Positions 35,414-43,598 of a stretch of DNA of 64,000 nucleotides are shown here, one piece after another. How positions within the stretch are numbered: position 1 is the stretch's first letter; every line of letters begins with the position of its first letter. The notes beneath the pieces are model-generated. The model ran no database searches. It was not told where the DNA came from and worked only from the letters and a program-made list of their open reading frames with translations. This DNA comes from Bacteroidales bacterium M7 (GTDB lineage: Bacteria > Bacteroidota > Bacteroidia > Bacteroidales > Muribaculaceae), in NCBI GenBank assembly GCA_001689515.1, contig LUJR01000009.1, forward strand, positions 262,565-326,564. The letters run 5' to 3'. The position numbers and the translations under genes are program-made.

Positions 35414-36745
35414 ATGGGTGTTGATAAGGAACGATTGATACGCGAAATCATCGGGTTTCTGAATGAGAATGCCGATTATGTGGTGCTTCGCAATTACGAG
35501 CAGTTGCCGGTCGGTAATGATGCGCGTGATATCGATATCATCATAAGGCGAAAGCAGTTTCGTTCGTTGCGTAGTCGGCTTGTGTCATTGATAGATGCGC
35601 TCGGTTGGAGCATACTGACTTATCTTGATTCTGACCGGTTGGTGACATTTGTGTGCGCTCGTGCAGGTGATGGAGTGGAAACGGATCTTGTGCAGTGGGA
35701 TTTCTTTTTTGACACATCGGTGTGGGGCATACAGCTGATGAGTGCTGACGAATTTCTTGCAGACAAGGAGTTCAACGGCTTCTTGTGGCATTCTGGTTCG
35801 GCATCAAAGTTCCTTGACAAATATCTCTATGATAGGGCAGTAGGTGCACAATACCCCGAACGGTATAGATCCGTGAGGGAGGCTGCAGAATACTTGCCAA
35901 CTGTTCAGTCCAAACTGTCTGACATATTCGGGTGTGCTGATGCTGTCACATGTGACCGTGCATCCCGTAAGTCGTTGATGTTGCATGCGTTCAGACGCAA
36001 TCTGACGCGGAGACCATTTGCGTTGATAGGGGAGATGTCCCGATGGGGATGGTCGTATTTGCGCAATTATCTTGGAAGAGGCACAGGTTTCGCCATCGGA
36101 TTTACAGGACCTGACGGAGCAGGAAAGACCACAGTAATCAATATGGTTATTGACCGCCTTGGTGATGTATTTCGCAAAGCGCATGCATATTATCATTTCC
36201 GTCCGGCTCTCTTTGGCAATCTCGGAGATGTGGCACAGAAGGCAGGCGTTAAAAAGGAGGTGGACCGTAATTATAGCGATCCGCACCGAGGTGGGCGCAC
36301 GTCTGCCATGAACTCTCTGATGCGTTTGTGCTATTATACTGTGGATTACATGGTGGGATATTGGGTTAAGGTGAAATCACAGACGCGCATCACTCGTCTT
36401 GTCATCTTTGACCGTTATTTCAGTGACATAATATGCGATTCGCGTCGTTCACGTATTTATCTGCCTTATCGTTTCCTGAATCTGTGGCGTAAATTATTTA
36501 TACCGTCACTGCGTTATAACATACTGCTCACAGCATCTACAGATACCATATTGGAGCGTAAGAGAGAACTGTCACGCGAGGATATTGAGGCTATAAACCA
36601 ACGAATAGATCTTCTCGCCGCTCAAAAGGGTTATCTGAAAGTGCTCAATGAGTCTACGCCTGATGTGGCTGTCAATCAGATTCTCAGCCATATTTTTGCT
36701 GAGCAACATAAGGTCAACTTACGTCGTCTTGGATTCCGCAAATGA
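35414..36745 (+). CDS. Nucleotidyltransferase-like domain fused to thymidylate-kinase-like P-loop domain
   Basis: A 443-residue protein. The N-terminal part (about 1-150) resembles a minimal nucleotidyltransferase fold: LPVGNDARDIDIIIRR carries a DxD (D39, D41) and ETDLVQWD a third Asp (D92). The C-terminal part (about 225-430) is a P-loop kinase with GFTGPDGAGKTT at 230-241 and LVIFDRYFSD, like the DR motif of thymidylate kinases. A true dTMP kinase would be about 200 residues and would not sit in a glycan locus. The substrate is unknown; phosphorylation of a sugar, nucleoside or polyprenyl-linked intermediate is speculation. The stop overlaps the next GT4 start (ATGA), and an APH-like kinase follows that. 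Confidence 0.7.
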   Translation: MGVDKERLIREIIGFLNENADYVVLRNYEQLPVGNDARDIDIIIRRKQFRSLRSRLVSLIDALGWSILTYLDSDRLVTFVCARAGDGVETDLVQWDFFFDTSVWGIQLMSADEFLADKEFNGFLWHSGSASKFLDKYLYDRAVGAQYPERYRSVREAAEYLPTVQSKLSDIFGCADAVTCDRASRKSLMLHAFRRNLTRRPFALIGEMSRWGWSYLRNYLGRGTGFAIGFTGPDGAGKTTVINMVIDRLGDVFRKAHAYYHFRPALFGNLGDVAQKAGVKKEVDRNYSDPHRGGRTSAMNSLMRLCYYTVDYMVGYWVKVKSQTRITRLVIFDRYFSDIICDSRRSRIYLPYRFLNLWRKLFIPSLRYNILLTASTDTILERKRELSREDIEAINQRIDLLAAQKGYLKVLNESTPDVAVNQILSHIFAEQHKVNLRRLGFRK

Positions 36746-37989
36746 CTGCATTGTCTGATTCAAAGAAGCCGCGACTGATGGTGTCGGCATATGCCTGTGA
36801 GCCGTGGAAAGGCAGCGAGATTGGGGTAGGCTGGCACTGGGTGCTCGAATTGAGCCGTGAGTTTGACCTGTGGGTGATTACTCGGGCAAATAATCGCGAG
36901 CCTATCGAGCGATGGATAGCTGACAATCCTGGTTATGAAAGCATACATTGGGTGTATTTTGACTTGCCGCCAAGAGATTTAAAGCGCAAGCATGGACGCA
37001 AAGGTGTACACCGTTATTATCTGAAATGGACGAAGGCTTCCGATGCGGTTATACGTAAGACGATGGAAACCAATGATATCCCTGCTTTCATGCATCTTAC
37101 CTATGGCAATGCCTTGTGGCATGTCAGTCGTTTCGGTGCATCCCGACGGTTTATATGGGGCCCGATAGGGGGACTCGAAACGATACCTCGTGAATATAGC
37201 CGACATTATTCTTTGAAGTCTCGCATGATTGAATCTGTGCGACGTATGGTAGCGAGGGTCGCCCCCAATACTCCGGGATTTAGACGGAGATGCAGCCAAG
37301 CGGATCTCATATTGTGCAAGACCGATATAACACGAAGGGCTATTCCTCTCAAATACCGTAATAAGACAATGTTGATGACCGATGTTGCTGCCGACATATC
37401 GGATATAAGTCAGTCTGTAGCACAGAGGTCGCAAGACGGGTTGAGACTGCTTTGTGTCGGCAGACTTGATGCTTGGCGTGGCTTTGATCTCGCTATCGAA
37501 GCAGTCGCGCTGTTGCGTGATGCTGGGAAATCTGTACATCTTGACATCCTGGGCAACGGTCCCGATAAGTCGCGTCTGAAAAAACTGATTACATCACTGT
37601 CTCTTGGCGATACTGTGTCGCTATGCGGAGAAGTGACGTCAGAAGATTACCGCAGGTATCTGTCAGATGCTGACATAGTGCTTAACCCATCCCTTAAGGA
37701 AGGTGCAGTCACGGTATCATTTGATACGATGGCGGCAGGTAAGCCTTTGGTTGCACTTGACACTACTGGTTATACGAGATATTTCAGCCCGGAATATTCA
37801 GTTATAATCCCTCGTGGTAAGCGAGATGTGGTGATATCGTCTATTGCAGCGGCTGTATCTCGTCTTGCTGATGATTCGTTACGTCAGTCAATGGGACAGT
37901 CAGCCATTGAAGCCGCCTCTAAGTTTTCATGGAAATTCCATGGTGATGAAATCCGCGAAACGGTTCGAAGCGTTATATCTGATAATTAA
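36742..37989 (+). CDS. Glycosyltransferase family 4
   Basis: A 415-residue GT-B enzyme. The N-terminus LMVSAYACEPWKGSEIGVGW is typical of a Bacteroidota/cyanobacterial GT4 subgroup (CEP-x-KGSE). RRFIWGPIGGLETIP follows, then the donor domain RLLCVGRLDAWRGFDLAIEA, LDILGNGPDKSRL and PSLKEGAVTVSFDTMAAGKP. It is coupled to the upstream kinase-like gene by a 4-base overlap. Confidence 0.83.
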   Translation: MTALSDSKKPRLMVSAYACEPWKGSEIGVGWHWVLELSREFDLWVITRANNREPIERWIADNPGYESIHWVYFDLPPRDLKRKHGRKGVHRYYLKWTKASDAVIRKTMETNDIPAFMHLTYGNALWHVSRFGASRRFIWGPIGGLETIPREYSRHYSLKSRMIESVRRMVARVAPNTPGFRRRCSQADLILCKTDITRRAIPLKYRNKTMLMTDVAADISDISQSVAQRSQDGLRLLCVGRLDAWRGFDLAIEAVALLRDAGKSVHLDILGNGPDKSRLKKLITSLSLGDTVSLCGEVTSEDYRRYLSDADIVLNPSLKEGAVTVSFDTMAAGKPLVALDTTGYTRYFSPEYSVIIPRGKRDVVISSIAAAVSRLADDSLRQSMGQSAIEAASKFSWKFHGDEIRETVRSVISDN

Positions 37990-38012
37990 GACCTTTAATT
38001 ATGGCATAGCTG

Positions 38013-39119
38013 ATGGATATTGACCGTCTTTTGACCCCATCTTTAGAAAACAAAGTCATTTCATTTGCCAATGCGGATGGCAAGCGTTGGATTGTGCCTG
38101 TCCGTGCTATGAAGCTTGCTTTAGCTATATATCAGCCTGGAAGTGTCAAGGGACGTATGTTGAAGCGGTTTTTGCCGATGCTATGGCGTTTGGGCATATT
38201 CCGCCATATGCTTCATGCCGATTTCGGATTTTATGATTTGATTCCGTCGGTCAGTCAGTCATGTGCTGATGCGTTTCATGCAGAGGCTATCGGTTGGAGT
38301 CTGTTTGGTGGAACACCGTCAGCCGACTCTAAAGTGATCATACAGTGTGTTGATGATGGACGCATAGCGGGTTATTGCAAGGTCACTGACAGTCATGATA
38401 TTGCTGTGCGTCTGTTCAAGCATGAATCCTTATTGCTTGATTTCCTCAATTCTTTTGAGGAAATGAAAGATCGAATACCTCTTGCTCTTGACTATACCGT
38501 CACAGACGATGATCTGTATCTTTTCATTCAGTCCACTGTCAAGACTTTGGAGTCAAAGGAGGAGCATCAATGGACTACTTTGCATCAGAGTTTTCAGGTT
38601 GATCTTCACAGATTGACTGCAACGCCGATGAAGGCAGCCGAAACTGACACATTCCTGTCCATTCGTAGACTGTATGATACATATGCAAAAGTAATACCCG
38701 AGGAACTGCGTGGTTTTGTCTCAGAAAGCGCACAGCAAGTGCTTGCCAATTTCTCTGACATGGATGTCTCGGCAGTGGTCGCGCATCGTGATTTCACGCC
38801 GTGGAATATGATAGTCAATGACGGCTCGCTGTTTGTATTTGATTGGGAATATGGTATTTATCATGGTATACCAGGCATAGACAAGTGTCATTTCCTGATT
38901 CAGACGGCGATGTTTGAGCAACACGTCTCGCCAGATGCGCTGATAAAGCAGTTGACTCGCTATGACGATATAGACGCCATGCTCCTTAAGATATATCTCC
39001 TTGACATCATTTCCCTCTATGCCGCACGCAGCGGAGGCAAATGGAGTGACAGCGACTATGATACGCTGGCATTCCGTGCCCGTTTGCTCGATCTGGCTGA
39101 CTCCATTGATGAAAACTGA
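38013..39119 (+). CDS. Aminoglycoside-phosphotransferase-like kinase (APH/CotH-type fold)
   Basis: A 368-residue soluble protein with the small-molecule kinase signature: a lysine in the N-lobe (GYCKV, K123) and a Glu-containing helix (KHESLLLDFL, E138). The catalytic loop AHRDFTPWN has H258, D260 and N265, and the metal-binding FDWEYG has D277. This is the APH/choline-kinase/HipA-like superfamily, not a eukaryotic-type protein kinase. Inside a polysaccharide locus an antibiotic-resistance role is unlikely; phosphorylation of a sugar, alditol or lipid-linked intermediate is more likely but unproven. The 500-base palindrome nest begins right after its stop. Confidence 0.72.
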   Translation: MDIDRLLTPSLENKVISFANADGKRWIVPVRAMKLALAIYQPGSVKGRMLKRFLPMLWRLGIFRHMLHADFGFYDLIPSVSQSCADAFHAEAIGWSLFGGTPSADSKVIIQCVDDGRIAGYCKVTDSHDIAVRLFKHESLLLDFLNSFEEMKDRIPLALDYTVTDDDLYLFIQSTVKTLESKEEHQWTTLHQSFQVDLHRLTATPMKAAETDTFLSIRRLYDTYAKVIPEELRGFVSESAQQVLANFSDMDVSAVVAHRDFTPWNMIVNDGSLFVFDWEYGIYHGIPGIDKCHFLIQTAMFEQHVSPDALIKQLTRYDDIDAMLLKIYLLDIISLYAARSGGKWSDSDYDTLAFRARLLDLADSIDEN

Positions 39120-39128
39120 TTGTAATAA

Positions 39129-39566
39129 AATATAGGAGGGTGTTGCAAAACTCACAAAATAACTGTATCAGATGTAGGGTCGGAGTCCAATGCCGTTCAC
39201 TTAAGGCTCTGATGCGGATAGATACGTCGGAGACGTATCAGTTGTGCGAAACCCCATGCACGGAGCGTCAGCGAACGTACATGGGGTCAGATGGTATGCT
39301 ATTATGATCAACCTCGGAGAGGTTGGGGCATACCCACGTCCCTGCACCTCCATTTTTATTTTCCACTTTAAATCAATGATTTACACACATAATCATGCGT
39401 ACCACAACCTCTCCGAGGTTGATTTTACATGGGCATCCTGTCCTCCCCATGTACGTTCGCTGGCGCTCCGTGCATGGGGTTAATCACGGCTGGCACGTCT
39501 CCGACGTACCTCCTATATTGGATTCACTGACCATGCTTAAGTGAACAACATTGGGTCGCGACCCTA
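39129..39566. repeat. Mirror-symmetric nest of palindromes in a 503-base gap
   Basis: Five pairs of inverted arms are seen. A: 39129-39139 with 39509-39519 (11 of 11). B: 39175-39205 with 39536-39566 (31 bases, about six mismatches; the right copy holds GGGTCGCGACCC). C: 39221-39239 (GATACGTC-GGA-GACGTATC) with 39495-39507. D: 39251-39286 with 39445-39480 (35 of 36 bases; each arm is itself a partial palindrome, ACCCCATG...CATGGGG). E: 39307-39325 (CAACCTC-GGA-GAGGTTG core) with 39405-39423 (19 of 19). B, C, D and E are nested in order around a unique A/T-rich centre (39326-39404); A is slightly out of order. There is no supportable gene in 39120-39622. It may be nested insertions of short palindromic elements, a transcription pause or terminator, or an invertible segment. 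Confidence 0.9.
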
Positions 39567-39622
39567 TTTTAGTATAATTGACTGTTTTGCAGCGACCTCG
39601 CCCTTTATAGGCACATTATTTA

Positions 39623-40735
39623 ATGCTGGTGGATAAGAAGAAAATCGTAGCATTCCATCTTTATAACGATTTCAGCGGGAGTCCAAAAGTTCTCGCCATG
39701 GCATTGGATGCTCTTGTCAGTGACGGTTGGGATGTGACACTTTTTACTTCAGATGGAGGTGTGCTTGATAGCCTCTCTCGTTATGAGGCGGTGCATAAAC
39801 ACACTATTGCCTATAGGTTTTCATCTAATCCGATTGTGACGATATGGAGGCTGTTGAGATCTCAGACAGTCTCATTTTTCAAGGCATTGAAGCATTGCCG
39901 CCATAAGGATACTGTGACCTATATCAACACTATACTCCCGTTTGGTGCCGCATTAGGAGCGAAACTGGCAGGCAGCCATGTGATATACCACTATCATGAA
40001 AATGCGTTTGCCAAGGGCACGATGTATCAGCTGCTTGCAGCCTTGATGAAACGTGTTGCTGATGATATAATCTGCGTCAGTGCTTTTCAGGCAAGGCATT
40101 TGTCGTTACTCGGAGAAAGGTTGCATGTCATTTCCAATGCACTTCCGCCATCGTTGCTGTCATCATTAAACTCTGACGCGCTTGCGGCTTTTGCGCGTAA
40201 GCGCATCCTGATGGTTTCATCACTCAAGGAGTATAAGGGTACGCTTGAGTTTATCAAGCTTGCATCAGAGATGCCTCAATTTGCATGGGATATTGTGATC
40301 AATGCCACACAGTCTGAAATAGATGCGTATATTGAGCATAAGGCTTTGGATATAAAGGGAATGCCCCAACTTAGCATTTACCCTCGTCAGCCTGAAATAA
40401 GTGGTTTCTATAATAATGCGTCACTCGTTATCTCATTGACAAACCCGGATATGGCAGTGGAGACTTTCGGGCTTACTGCTGCTGAGGCTATAACAGCAGG
40501 GCTGCCTGTGATTGTCCCCACTGTCGGAGGTATCGCAGATCTTGTGACTGACGGATATAACGGATATCGGATTGATGTCCGTAATCTTCCTGAGATAAGC
40601 AGCAAAATCAGCGAAATCCTAACAGATAAAGATTTATATATGAGGCTTGCGGCTGGCGCATTGGAAAAATCCCGGGAATTTAATCCTCAGATTTTTTCAA
40701 CTGCCATCTGTAGCTTGTTCAATAGCAAATTGTAG
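39623..40735 (+). CDS. Glycosyltransferase family 4
   Basis: A 370-residue GT-B enzyme. IVAFHLYNDFSGSPKVLAMA is the N-terminal domain, ILMVSSLKEYKGTLEFIKLA the linker to the donor domain, and MAVETFGLTAAEAITAGLPV plus VPTVGGIADLVTDGYNGYRI the E-x7-E donor site. It is the first gene after the palindrome nest. The dispersed palindrome overlaps its stop codon. Confidence 0.83.
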   Translation: MLVDKKKIVAFHLYNDFSGSPKVLAMALDALVSDGWDVTLFTSDGGVLDSLSRYEAVHKHTIAYRFSSNPIVTIWRLLRSQTVSFFKALKHCRHKDTVTYINTILPFGAALGAKLAGSHVIYHYHENAFAKGTMYQLLAALMKRVADDIICVSAFQARHLSLLGERLHVISNALPPSLLSSLNSDALAAFARKRILMVSSLKEYKGTLEFIKLASEMPQFAWDIVINATQSEIDAYIEHKALDIKGMPQLSIYPRQPEISGFYNNASLVISLTNPDMAVETFGLTAAEAITAGLPVIVPTVGGIADLVTDGYNGYRIDVRNLPEISSKISEILTDKDLYMRLAAGALEKSREFNPQIFSTAICSLFNSKL

Positions 40736-40757
40736 GGACATGCCGTGGCATGTCCGC
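40735..40757 (+). repeat. Dispersed palindrome, copy 2
   Basis: Full copy: g-GGACATGCC-GT-GGCATGTCC-gc, preceded by gta at 40732-40734. Its first G is the last base of the TAG stop codon of the upstream gene. The next gene starts 12 bases later. Confidence 0.9.
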
Positions 40758-40769
40758 ATAACATACACG

Positions 40770-41852
40770 ATGATAAATGTAGCAATCATAGGCTCGCAGG
40801 GAGTGCCCGCCTCTTATGGCGGATTTGAATCTCTCGTAGAGAATCTTCTCGGCGACAATTGCCCCCAAGACATACATTACACTGTCTTTTGCAGTTCAAA
40901 AGATATGAAACCTCTTGACGGCGGCAGCTATCGTGGGTCGTCCCTGCGTTACATACCGTTGAGAGCAAACGGCATACAGTCCATTCCCTATGACATAATA
41001 TCAATGCTTAAGGCTGCCAGGAATTTTGATGTCATCCTGATTTTAGGGGTGTCGGGTTGCTTGTTCATGCCGTTGCTAAGGACGATGACCCGGGCACGGA
41101 TAATAGTCAATATCGATGGTCTTGAACATCGCCGACAGAAATGGGGAAAGATGGCTAAGCGAATCTTGAAAGCATCTGAAGCTATGGCAGTCAAATATGC
41201 TGACATAGTGGTTGCTGACAATCAGGGCATAGTGGAATATGTCCGTGATACCTATGGCAAAGAAGCCGTCTTGATAGCATATGGCGGTGACCAGGTAATC
41301 AGAGATGTAGATGATGCTGTATCCAAAACCATCCTTGACACATATGGTTTGAAAGATAGAGGATATGCAATATCATTATGCCGTATTGAACCGGAAAATA
41401 ATTGCGATATGATACTGGAATCTTTTGCCAGTCGGGAGGATTCGTTACCATTGGTATTCATAGGTAATTGGTCGCATTCCGCTTATGCACAGTCGCTCCG
41501 TCAGCGTTATGCCACAGTCTCTGGCATACATATAATAGATGCCATCTATAACCTTGACCGTCTGTGGGTGCTCCGCTCACGGGCTGCTCTATATGTGCAT
41601 GGGCATAGTGCTGGGGGTACTAATCCTTCGCTTGTAGAGGCGATGTTCCTCGGAATACCCATAGCAGCCTATGATGTCAATTATAATCGTCATACCACAG
41701 GGGAGCTTGCTTCTTATTTCAGTAATGCTGACAATCTTCGTCGGCTTGCGGCAAATATTGAGTCTGCTCAGGGACAAAAACTCAAGACGTATGCTTGCGA
41801 TGCATATCGCTGGTCAAAGATTGCGCGTCAGTATACGGATCTTTTCCGTTGA
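40770..41852 (+). CDS. DUF1972/GT4 glycosyltransferase (rhamnosyltransferase-like)
   Basis: The start is ATG 40770 (MINVAIIGSQGVPASYGGFE), giving 360 residues. The frame runs further upstream only by reading through the palindrome (…MPWHVR…). The N-terminal DUF1972 domain has the signature IGSQGVPASYGGFESLVENL. The C-terminal GT4 donor domain has LCRIEPENNCDMILESF, VHGHSAGGTNPSLVEAM and AYDVNYNRHTTG. Proteins of this type add rhamnose or a related sugar early in surface-glycan synthesis. It is the last gene of the polysaccharide locus. Confidence 0.85.
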   Translation: MINVAIIGSQGVPASYGGFESLVENLLGDNCPQDIHYTVFCSSKDMKPLDGGSYRGSSLRYIPLRANGIQSIPYDIISMLKAARNFDVILILGVSGCLFMPLLRTMTRARIIVNIDGLEHRRQKWGKMAKRILKASEAMAVKYADIVVADNQGIVEYVRDTYGKEAVLIAYGGDQVIRDVDDAVSKTILDTYGLKDRGYAISLCRIEPENNCDMILESFASREDSLPLVFIGNWSHSAYAQSLRQRYATVSGIHIIDAIYNLDRLWVLRSRAALYVHGHSAGGTNPSLVEAMFLGIPIAAYDVNYNRHTTGELASYFSNADNLRRLAANIESAQGQKLKTYACDAYRWSKIARQYTDLFR

Positions 41853-41871
41853 TATATAACCTGAAACTACG

Positions 41872-42840
41872 ATGTTTATTGATATATTAATATTAATCGG
41901 AAGCCTTATCCTGATATTAGGAGGAGCGAACTATCTTACTGACGGAGCTTCTTCAGTAGCCAAGCGGTGGGGTGTATCTACGTTGGTTATCGGTTTGACA
42001 ATCGTTTCGATAGGATCATCCGCACCCGAATTCGTTATTTCGGTCACTTCGGCAGCTCACCATTCTGGAGGGTTGGCGATTGGCGATATAGTAGGCAGCA
42101 ATATCTTCAATATCCTGGTAATCGTGGGTGTAGTCGCTATCATACGACCGTTAAAGGTGCAAAAGGGCACGTTGGCTAATGAACTCCCGCTCGTAGTCTT
42201 ATCATCTATTGTCTTGATAATATGTTCGGTTGACAAGCAGATTGACGGTTTCCCTGTTGATGAGATTACACGAAGCGACGGACTCTTGATGATATTGTTT
42301 TTCCTGATATTTTTGCGCTACACATTCGCTATAGCTCATAACACGGATAATGTCGGAGAACCTGTGAAGATCAAGATATTTCCCATGTGGCTGTCGCTGA
42401 TTATGATAGTGGGAGGATTGGGCGCGCTTGTATGGGGCGGAAATCTGTTTGTCAACTCCGCATCTGACATAGCGAGGATATGCGGAGTCAGTGAAGCTGT
42501 CATCGGATTGACAATTGTAGCGGTCGGTACTTCGCTCCCCGAATTAGCCACTTCAATTGTCGCTGCTGTCAAAAATGAGCCAGGATTGGCTATCGGTACA
42601 GTGGTCGGAAGTGCCGTATTCAATGTTTTCCTCGTACTCGGTGTCTCTGCCACGTTCTGGCCTCTGACCATGGGCGGCATAACGTTACTCGACTTTGGAG
42701 TCCTGTTACTTGCCAGCATAATGTTTTGGGCGTTTGGTCAGTGGTTCAAAGTCCGCACCATCACACGTCCAGAAGGCATCATTATGGTCCTTTGCTACAT
42801 CGCTTATACCGTGGTGCTGATTCGTAAGGCTATGGGATAG
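41872..42840 (+). CDS. Calcium/sodium antiporter (YrbG/CaCA family)
   Basis: A 322-residue inner-membrane protein with two homologous halves of about five helices each. The alpha repeats are plain: VIGLTIVSIGSSAPEFVISV with GDIVGSNIFNI in the first half, and VIGLTIVAVGTSLPELATS with GTVVGSAVFNV in the second, each carrying the ion-binding Glu. The length fits bacterial YrbG. It is not part of the glycan pathway but lies 19 bases after it in the same direction. It is convergent with rsmE, with only 17 bases between stops. Confidence 0.92.
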   Translation: MFIDILILIGSLILILGGANYLTDGASSVAKRWGVSTLVIGLTIVSIGSSAPEFVISVTSAAHHSGGLAIGDIVGSNIFNILVIVGVVAIIRPLKVQKGTLANELPLVVLSSIVLIICSVDKQIDGFPVDEITRSDGLLMILFFLIFLRYTFAIAHNTDNVGEPVKIKIFPMWLSLIMIVGGLGALVWGGNLFVNSASDIARICGVSEAVIGLTIVAVGTSLPELATSIVAAVKNEPGLAIGTVVGSAVFNVFLVLGVSATFWPLTMGGITLLDFGVLLLASIMFWAFGQWFKVRTITRPEGIIMVLCYIAYTVVLIRKAMG

Positions 42841-42857
42841 TATAATTCCAAAAGTTC

Positions 42858-43577
42858 TCATTGCCTACACTGAGCAGCCAGTGACAGTATATGGCAAGTT
42901 TGTACAGCCGCGAGAGCGGCTGTTTCTGTGCGCAGACGGTTCGGTCCAAGAGTTATGGGGAGGAAACCTGCATCTACTGCGGCTGTGATTTCTTTTGGGG
43001 AGAAATCTCCTTCTGGACCTATTAGTATGGTGGCTGATTGCCCAGCCTGATATCGGCATGCCAGTTCCTGACGCTGGTATATGTCATCGCAGTAGGCTAT
43101 GAATTTCTCGCCATTATGAGGTTGTGACAGAAAGGTCTCTATTTGAGTCATCCCATCAATTCGTGGCAACACGGACTTGAGCGACTGTTTCATGGCTGCA
43201 ATAGCTACTTTCTCAAGCCGTTCAGTCTTGATTTCCTTGCGTTCGGAGTGCTCACATCTCAGAGGCACGATGCGGTTTATCCCGATTTCGGTCAGCTTTT
43301 CTACCATCCATTCCATGCGGTCCATTGATTTGGTAGGTGCAACAGCCACAGTTATGTGATAGTCCCATGGTAGAGGCATGTCTCGCTTCTCTATGATTTC
43401 AAGCGCCGCTTTCTTGGAGTGGGCAGCCACAAGACGGCAATCATAAGCGTGTCCCTTTCCGTCGATGACCTGCAGGGTGTCGCCTTCTTGCATTCGCAAT
43501 ACTCTGACGGCATGATTTGAGTCGCTCTCGGGAAGCACCGGGAGCGACTCTATATCAGGACAATAGAATTGTATCAT
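42858..43577 (-). CDS. rsmE: 16S rRNA m3U1498 methyltransferase
   Basis: A 239-residue SPOUT (trefoil-knot) methyltransferase. An N-terminal PUA-like part (SDSNHAVRVLRMQEGDTLQV) is followed by VAPTKSMDRMEWMVEKLTEI, CEHSERKEIKTERLEKVAI, the SAM-binding knot ILIGPEGDFSPKEI and LGPNRLRTETAALAAV. It modifies U1498 of 16S rRNA. It is the last gene of the minus-strand group that begins at 47772, 21 bases after the permease gene. Confidence 0.93.
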   Translation of the reverse strand: MIQFYCPDIESLPVLPESDSNHAVRVLRMQEGDTLQVIDGKGHAYDCRLVAAHSKKAALEIIEKRDMPLPWDYHITVAVAPTKSMDRMEWMVEKLTEIGINRIVPLRCEHSERKEIKTERLEKVAIAAMKQSLKSVLPRIDGMTQIETFLSQPHNGEKFIAYCDDIYQRQELACRYQAGQSATILIGPEGDFSPKEITAAVDAGFLPITLGPNRLRTETAALAAVQTCHILSLAAQCRQ

Positions 43578-43598
43578 ATACTATTCGGGGTTTCTACA

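Noticed and set aside
39244..39483. 79-codon open frame inside the palindrome nest
   Set aside because: It is built entirely from the inverted arms (it starts and ends in the two copies of arm D) and has no protein-like core, so it is a by-product of the repeats.
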